A stretch of 64,000 nt of DNA from Choristoneura fumiferana (taxonomy: Eukaryota > Arthropoda > Insecta > Lepidoptera > Tortricidae). Below the pieces are notes generated by a model, which saw only the letters and a list, made by a program, of their open reading frames with translations, had not been told where the DNA came from and did not search any database. Location of the stretch: NCBI RefSeq assembly GCF_025370935.1, contig NC_133501.1, positions 3,307,307-3,371,306 of the forward strand. Reading direction: 5' to 3'. Position 1 is the first letter of the stretch; every line of letters starts with the position of its first letter. Below are positions 12,001 to 21,000 of this stretch, piece after piece. Both the position numbers and the translations under genes were made by a program.

Positions 12001-15000
12001 ATACACACAATAGTCCCTATAATTGGTGTTGCCAGCGGTGTCCTGCCTAAATATTCCTACGGGGTATAGCACGTTTCATCCTTCTCGGAGCTTTACATTG
12101 CTTCACAGGTGTGTTTAGTTTTCCCTTCTCTTCACAGAAGAGCTCCCTAGTAAATGAAGAACGTGCATAAGTCTCAAAAAATCTGAGGGTTCGAACTTCA
12201 ATCTTCTGCTTGAGGGATCATTGGATGTTGACTGATTTATTTGGCTATTTATTTTCCCAATTATAAAAGTCAAACGGTGTTTAATACATACCAAGCCCTG
12301 TAGTGTGTAAGGCAGGACTTCGCCCTCGGTATGCTTGGAGACGTTCCTCAACCCTTGAAGAGCTACTTCAGACTCCGGTGACAGTAGGTTGGGGTTGGTC
12401 CAGACGGTGTATACCTGGTGGAAAAGAAGAAGAATGAATTTATGACTACGAAACTTCAGGCCTCGGGTTCGATCCGCAGTCGGGACAGATATTGTTTCTT
12501 TAACTTGCAAAAAAAAGCGGTGCGGGCCTAGTGGTTTGACCTATCACCTCTCAAGCAGAGGTTCGTGGGTTTAAACCCCGGCCCGCACCTCTGAGTTTTT
12601 CGAATTCATGTGCGAAATTACATTTGAAATATACCACGAGCTTTACGGTGTAGGAAACATGCATCGTGAGGAATTCTGCACACACATGTGAAGTTATTCA
12701 ATGGTATGTGTGAAGTTCCCAATCCGCACTGGGCCCGCGTGGGAACTACGGCCCAAGCCCTCTGAGAAGAGGCCTGTGCCCAGCAGTGGGACGTAAATAG
12801 GCTGGGATGATGAACTTGCAATGTATGTATCTAAATCAATGTATGTGCGGATCAAATCTTGCAAGTTGAATTTGACCCACTTCTAGTGGTCAGATTGACT
12901 TATGTAAATCTGGTGACAATACAATAATCTGGCAGTGACATCCTGGTAGTCCGGCCAGGATCGTCTCCGAAGGACGGAACTCTTCAACGGTAAATGGCAT
13001 CTACTTGAAAATTGGTAGGGAAATGTAGTACGACAATGTAAGTACAGTCACAAAAAGTACAGTCAGCAAAAAAATTTTTTTTTTTTTAACAAAATACATT
13101 TGTTTTAGAGTCTTGAGTGTTTTACATGTATTTAAGTAAATATCCATCTATACCTACCTATATTTAAGTATGTTTATCCGCTGTCTAGTACTCTTAACAC
13201 AAGCTTTGCTTCACTTTGGGAGTAGCTCCGTTGGTATCAATTGCCCAGTCACCAGCACAATATCTGACACAACAGCGTGCATAAATATCTGATGCGGCTC
13301 TATTTCTAGGGCCGGAAGGACGTGTCAGATATTATTGCAGGTGACTGTTCCATGATATTCATTTTATAATGTCATTGGGATAACTGACCTTCAGCCTCTT
13401 CTCCACCAGGACCCTCAGGGCTAGCGGCAGCCTCTGAGGGTCACCAGCGCCCTTGTCGGTCAGTAGGAACAGGGCGCTGTCATATGGCACCAGTTTGGTG
13501 GCCGACGCGAGCGCCCGCATGGTTCCGTCGTTGGTCTCTGCGTGGACGCCCTGGAAGGTGGAGTCGTTAGTCAAAAGCACATTGCCAAGTCTAATTAATA
13601 GAGATGGGCCGAACATGGGTTTCACCGAGTACGAATATTCGGCCGAATGTTCGGTAATACCTTTACCGAGCCAAATATTTGGCCGAATATTCGGCATAAT
13701 GGATTCCTAAGTAGATGATTCATTTTTGTTGAAATGTTAAATCATGCAATTCTTGATTAAAACAAAAATCTTGCTTAATTTTTTTCTGTAGCTTAATCTC
13801 AAAACAGCTACATACTTATATATATTTTTTAATTAATAATCATCTTTTTTATCTGCTGTTATTGGAAATAAAGCTACAGGGTCAACAAAAACATAAAGCC
13901 TCACTGTACCTCATAAAAATAACACATTTAACACTCATACATGGCTCAGTACTGTAAAAAGAAGAGTATCACTTTGCCGAACATTCGGTGATTTAGCCGA
14001 ATATTCGGTAAACCTGCCGAATATGCCGAATACCGAATACAAAACGAATATTCGGCCCATCCCTACTAATTAATGCGATACGTATACAACTAAACATTAC
14101 TCAGGTGTCAAAGTCAAAATATCTTTAAGTAGCTGTTGCCCGCGTCTCCGTTCGCGTATTCGTTTATCGCTATCCCGCGGAAACTATGCAATTTTCCGAG
14201 ATAAAAACTATCCTATGTCCTCTCCCGGGACCCAAACATTATGTGTACTGAATTTCATCTAAATCGGTTCAGCGGGTTAGACGTGAAGAGGTAACAAACA
14301 AACAAACAGACAAACTTTCGCATTTGTAACATTAGTGGGTTGCTATATAGGTACACGTGTACAACTAAATATTACTCAGATGTAGAAGTCGAAAGTCTAA
14401 GGGGCCGTCTTCGTCTATTCGAACAAAACAAACGGAGACGGCATCACATTTATCTGTCGAAAAAATTTAATCAATGGATGGTGAAATAGGGGGTAAATAT
14501 CTATTTTTTTTACCCAGGAAACTAGGTACCCATTTCTAGATTCAATATCATTATTTTGACAACACGAATATACTCCTGCAACAATACCTATTCGCTAATA
14601 AACGTGAAAATACGGCGGTGACATTGTGAGTCTGCGACGGCTGAATTTATTACCATAACGTTTTGTCTCATTGTTATGATTATTAAGTTGGTTTGCTTGT
14701 CAGTTCTGTTGTTATCCGAAATGTGTTGTTGCAAACTTAAGGTCAATTGCCGCTATATTTTACTCATTCGTCTGATTCGATTTATATATTGCTGACTCGG
14801 GGCTTCGCTCGTTTTAACCACTAGTCTCCTAAGGAGGCATTCAATTCAAGTACGCTCTCTCCGCCGATGTAACGCGCCCTAACGTTTTTCTGTACCTACC
14901 CATAATAGTTAGATAAAACCCAAATGACCATTTTTAGGTTAAAAACGGGAACCTATTGCCAAGACTCCGCTCTCCGTCCGTCTGTCACCAGGCTGTATCT

Positions 15001-18000
15001 CGTGAACCGTGATAGCTAGACAGTTGAAATTTTCACAGATTATGACCATTATGACAATGTATTTCTGTTGCCGCTATAACAACAAATACTAAAACAATCA
15101 AATAAATATTTAAGGGGGCTCCCATACAACAAAAGTGTTTTTTGGCTTTTTTTGCTCGAAATTAATAACGGCAACAGGTATAGACGCTTGAAATATTCAT
15201 AAAATATTTAGTCGTATATTCCCTTTGAAAATAAATAATTAAATTAAAATAAAATAAGTATTTAAGGGGGGCTCCCATACAACAAACCTGTTTTTTTGCT
15301 AATGTGTGTTAAGTAATGTGTTAGGCAGTTGTCTCACCGCCAGCGAGGAAACGATAGGCTATCGACTATTTTCTCGCTCAAGAAACGAACAAAAGATATA
15401 AGATCCTGTGTGAGTAAAAGAGGCACATATATAGTTGATCGCTGGCTGTTCACACTGTCGGCGAGAACTCGCTCTTACATCTTTTGTCGCAGCGACAAGA
15501 GCTATAAAACTCGCTGAGCTATAGATACTCGCTCAGCGATGTCAGCATGGCGGCCGCCCCGCACGAGCGAGTCGAGTGGAGCGAGTAATCGCCCGTCGCA
15601 CTCGAACACTCTTACAGCCAGCGACAAAACTACATTCGCTTCTCGCTTCTCACGCACTCGTTCCTAGTTACTCGCTCTACTCGCTTCTCGCTCATCGTCG
15701 GCGGTGGGACAAGTGCCTTATGTTATGATAATGGTACGGAAACCTTCGTGCGCGAGTCCGGCTCGCACTTGGTTGTTTTTTTATTTAAGTCTCTTAGCTT
15801 TTCTTTCGGCGTTTTATAGCCGGTATATTTCACTCTGTAATCTTTTGAAAATAAGTAAATAAATAGTTAAGTAGGTGGACCAATCAACTTTTTTACCGAC
15901 ACTAATCTGTCCGCGACATTTTTCAAACAATTGCAGATTTTTGTAAGTGAATATGTTTTTTCTGTAATTTAATAGATGGTGTACATGAATACATGCCATC
16001 CTACGCAAGTCCAACCTATTAAACCGTGAAATATCTTGTTGGAAGTACGTTTTTTTGGTAACGCAGGAGACGCCCAAAGTGTCGGTAAAATAGTTGATTG
16101 ACCCAGGTAAGTATTTTACCTGGTACTTAAGCAATAGTTTAGCAAGCGCATCTGATACAGCTATGTGTCCGTTCTTCGTGCCAGTGCCTTGCAGGTTGTG
16201 TCGCGACCTCCAGTTAATACCTGTGGAAACAAATAAAGCTGTTGATAACTTATTTTTTGGAACGTATGTTAGTATCGGAGTAGCAGAACTTAACCAACTT
16301 AGGCAAGTTGTAAAACCTCCGACATTGTCATACCCACCGATACGGCCGTATAGCCTAGTGGTTAGAGAACCTGACTACGAAGCTTGAGATCCCGTGTTCG
16401 ATCCTCGGCCGGGGCAGATATTTGTATGATAGCGAATGTTCTCGAGTCTTTGGTGTTGTATTTGAGTATGTAGGTATCTATCTATTTAAGTATGTTTATC
16501 CGTTGCCTGGTACCCATAAGTATAACATAAGGCATAACACAACTTCTTACTTTGGGACTAGGTCAATTTGTGACAGTGTCCATATTATTATTTACTAGAG
16601 TTTACCCGCAGCTTAGCACGCGTAAATTATTCGACGGTAGTTACAATTGAAATTCCGGGATTTTACAAAATTCCCTTGGGATTCCCAAAATGTATATCGT
16701 GATCTTCATTGAGGTTGTGCTAAGAACAACTGTCCACAATTTCAAGACTCTAAACCCAGCGGTTGAAATTTCGGATATCGGGTTGGAATATCAGGATAAA
16801 AAGTAGCCTGTGCTATTCCAGATGTCCAGTTACTTTCATACCAAATTTCATCCAAATCCGTCGAGCTGTTTTAGCGTAAAGGAGTATACACACACACACA
16901 CAAACTTTCGCATTTATAATATAAGTATAGGATTGAAAAAAAGTTAAATCTCACTAAAACTGGTACGATATTGTACCTAGTCTTAACTAACTTAAGATGG
17001 TACCTAGGTCTCCTGAATCAACCTGTGTACATGCACAGTACAGTCATCTATATTAATATCTGCCACAGCGGAGCGTGCAAAAATATTTGACATGTCCGAA
17101 CGGCCTAGATATAGGGTCGTATCAGTTGTGCACGCTTCCTTGTGTCAGATTTTAATGCTGGGTGACTGTACTAACAATCATTGATCTCCAGTCATAAATA
17201 CTCTACGGTCTTCTACTTCCGAGTATTACCATAATTACCTACTTAAACAACAATTAACTACTTATAGTTTTTCACAAACTTTTTGCCGCAAACTGGAACC
17301 CAATACCTATTCGAATTAGAGCGTAACTCGCTTACATAACCTCTTACATTCACTCGGCAAGGTCGGTCAAATTTACTTAGTACCGACATTCCTGTATTTT
17401 GATAATGTAAGTTGTATGGTTCCGAACATGAAACTACCGTGAGGCTCACTCATATTTAATGATACTAGCTCTTGCCCGCGGCTTCGCCCGCGTGAGATTC
17501 GGTTATCGCGCGCTGTTCCCTCGGCAATTGTGCATTTTCGCGGATAAAAACTAGCCTACTTATGTGCACTCTCTATGGCCCATAAACTATCTATCCGTCG
17601 GTCCGTTACAAAAGACGGACAAACATACAAACACATACACTTCCGCATTTATAATATTAGTATGGATTGTAACGGATAACTCGCTAATTCGTAGTCCTTC
17701 TTCCTAGGTGTTGCGGCAGCCGCCGAGTCCCGTTTTTCCTAGGAAGAAGCGCTACGAATTAGCCCGAAACAGTTCTTAGTTAGTTCTTATGTTCATTTCG
17801 TAATTAATGCATTTTATATTGCATGCTAAGCATTTTCATTACTATTGAGCTACGTGTGTATGTGATTGAATTTGTTTGCATACAAATCTTTTTTTTTTAT
17901 ACAGTATAGGTATAGGCTTGCGTAACTTGCGTTTGGCCACAATCACGCCTGATGGAAAGCGAGGATGAGGCCTACGATGGAGCACGCTTGCCTAGTAAAT

Positions 18001-21000
18001 GCTCATTTAACCTGGACTAGTGTCTCTTACTAATTTTATATTGGTTAATAGTACTTAATAGGCATTAATGCATTAACTCCATTGTTAGTTAGTCTGATTT
18101 CATTTACGATATTGTATTTTTAGGGTTCCGTAGCCAAAATGGCGAAAACGGAACCCTTATAGTTTCGCCATGTCTGTCTGTCTGTCTGTCCGTCCGCGGC
18201 TTTGCTTAGGGACTATCATTGCTAAAAAGCTGTAATTTTGCACGAATATACATATATGTAAACTATGCCGACAAAATGGTACAATAAAAAATTCAAAATA
18301 AATTAATTATTTTAGAGTATCTCCCATAGACTTAAAGTCCCATAGACGTTACGCAGTCGGGTGAAAAGAGGTTAAAGCACTGAACTCATATAACCCCCTC
18401 AGACCCAAGTGAACCTTCAAAAGCAGGATGTCAGACAGATGATGATGACTTAATGAAACCAAAATTGCCTCCGTCTGATGTCATTGGCAATTTCTCGCGC
18501 TTATTTCCTTTTTTTTTTGTTTCAGGTAAGCAATCATTACTAATGGCTTGTGCAGAAAATGAGGAATTGGTAGAGGTAAATGTTTAGTCATTATTATACT
18601 TTTTAATACTTATGCAAAGTAACATTTATGTTTGTCAAATGTATGCCTACTCATCGTTATGTCAATTTATAACGGGTGTGGCCTGTAAATACGACCAAAA
18701 AATTAAAACAGATCGTTCTCGTCAAACTGAACAACATTAGCTCAGCGACTTAAGAATAATGGAGTCTTTAAATTTTCCTTTTTTATACAAATTAAATACT
18801 GCTATCAATGTACGCCATCCTAGAACACAACTGACGTCGCCTATCACTGTCAGGCTACAAACATCAAGCATTTCGCTTTACATTGCTTCTTCGAATAAAC
18901 TTAAGTGTAATAAAAATTAAAAAAACTAATTATTTTTTAAATTCGCTGAACTAATGTTGTTCACTTTGAGGAGTATGATCTATGTTTTAATTATTTGCTC
19001 ATATTACAGGCCACACCCGGTATTATACGCATTAACATTATGAGATTTATGAGTATTCAGTTATGCGAATCATTATAATAACTAGTTATGCGAAATGACC
19101 TTATGCCAATTTGAATTAGGAGTATTGCTTTACGCGAATACCCCCCCCCCCCTAAACCCTAAACCTAGGGGTTGTAGACCCCTAAATCTGTTGTCCGAAG
19201 TCATATTATGACAATTAATGTTATGCGAAATAAAAGGCGCCCAAATGATCGATGATTATGATTATGTTTCTTTTTATACCATGAACTTGTAGCAAATGAA
19301 GATTCAATTTGCTACAGGCCCCGTGTCGACTTAATCCGGCTCTGGAAATAAAGATTATAATGTACTAGCTTTTGCCCGCGGCTTCGCGCGCTAGCTATTC
19401 CCTCGGGAACTGTGCATTTTCCGGAATAAAAATCAGCCTATGTCATTCTCTGACCCATAAACTATTTATATGCCAAAAATCACGTCGATCCGTCGCTCCA
19501 TTTCAACGTGAAAGACGGACAAACATACAAACAAACATGCAAACACACACACTTTCGCATTTATAATAATAGTATGGATTCGACTTAATGACAAAAGCGG
19601 TGACACTTACGTCACTGAAGGGCTATCAATAAGAACAATAGGCAGTCGCAGTTGGCGTGTGAATCTGTCATTAGGTGTCGTAATATTTTCCTGATCGGGT
19701 CACGATTTCATGACCACCATCGAGAGTACTTCTGGGCCACAGTGTTATATATACATGAAACTACCGTGAGACTCACTCATATTAAATATATTGACCCGGA
19801 TAACTCACGTCGCACTGCACGCGCGTGTTGCAGCAGCCGCTGAGTCGCGTTGCTCCGAAGACGAAGGGCTACGGATTAGCCCGAAACATGTCGAGCTAAA
19901 CTCGATTTAAGACGTGAGTTATCCGGGTATATTTAACACAGTGTTATATAGTTCATAGTGTTCCCGTAAGGTCATTCATTCCCCCACATTTGCACTAATC
20001 TTTGCACTTTTCTCGGGTCTATGTAGGTATGTTTATCCGTTGCCTAGTATCCATAGTACAAGCTTTGCTTACGTTTACCTTCACTTGCCCGAATTTCACT
20101 TGCCATACCAACGTTTGTCATAAAATATATAGAACCGTGCTGTTTTCAGGATTTTTTTAAACGTCATCATATAGAATGCAGTAGGTTAGGTTAGGTTAGT
20201 TTAATATCAACTCTGAAGAAATGACTATTTCAGAAATAAATTACTTTATGGCAAATGAAAATTCGTGAAAACGATACATTCGGGCATATGAAATTCGGGC
20301 AAACGATAGAGAACCCTTTGCTTAGTTTGGGACTAGGTCTAACATGTTTAGTGGAAGCAGTTACTTCCATGATGGGTGCGAGATGGACGAAGTCTGCTGT
20401 GGAAGGCGAGAATCAAATCATTGCTAACTGCAGGCTATCTCCGGACTCTTCTATCCCAAAGAAATTGTGATTTCGTTCGTTTGCCAAGGTACAAGGCTTG
20501 GCAAGGTTTTTTTTTTTTATTCGACTGGATGGCAAACGAGCAAGTGGCTCTCCTGATGGTAAGAGATCACCACCGCCCATAGACACCTGCAACACCAGGG
20601 GGACTGCAGATGCGTTGCCAACCTAGAGGCCTAAGATGGTATACCTCAAGTGCCAGTAATTTCACCGGCTGTCTTACTCTCCACCCCGAAACACAACAGT
20701 GCAAGCACTGCTGTTTCACGGCAGGATTAGCGAGCACGATGGTGGTAGCAATCCGGGTGGACCTTGCACAAGGTCCTACCACCTGCAAAAGGTTTGCCAA
20801 GGTTATACTGATGTACAAGAGAATTTGCGTTTTTTTGCCCAGGGCCGGCCGGCCTAGGCGTCCTGGGCGAGTCATGGCTATAGCGCCCTTTTAGATACGA
20901 CAAGCAGCATGGCAGGTCGTGTTTGTATTCAAATAAAGTGGTTAAGTTGTGCAGGCGCGCGCGGCGCCCTGTAGTGCGCCCACGCAGTAAAAGCCAGCAC

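Noticed and set aside
13453..13710. Plus-strand ORF over exon 5
   Set aside because: Antisense shadow of a GC-rich coding exon that continues into the hAT MITE.
16094..16387. Plus-strand 97-codon ORF over exon 4
   Set aside because: The minus strand has matching acceptor, donor and phase with both neighbouring exons of the VWA gene; the plus frame runs into a SINE.
19141..19154. Poly-C run next to CCCTAAACCCTAAACC
   Set aside because: It looks like a plant-type telomere unit but is only two copies, more likely low-complexity drift or slippage.
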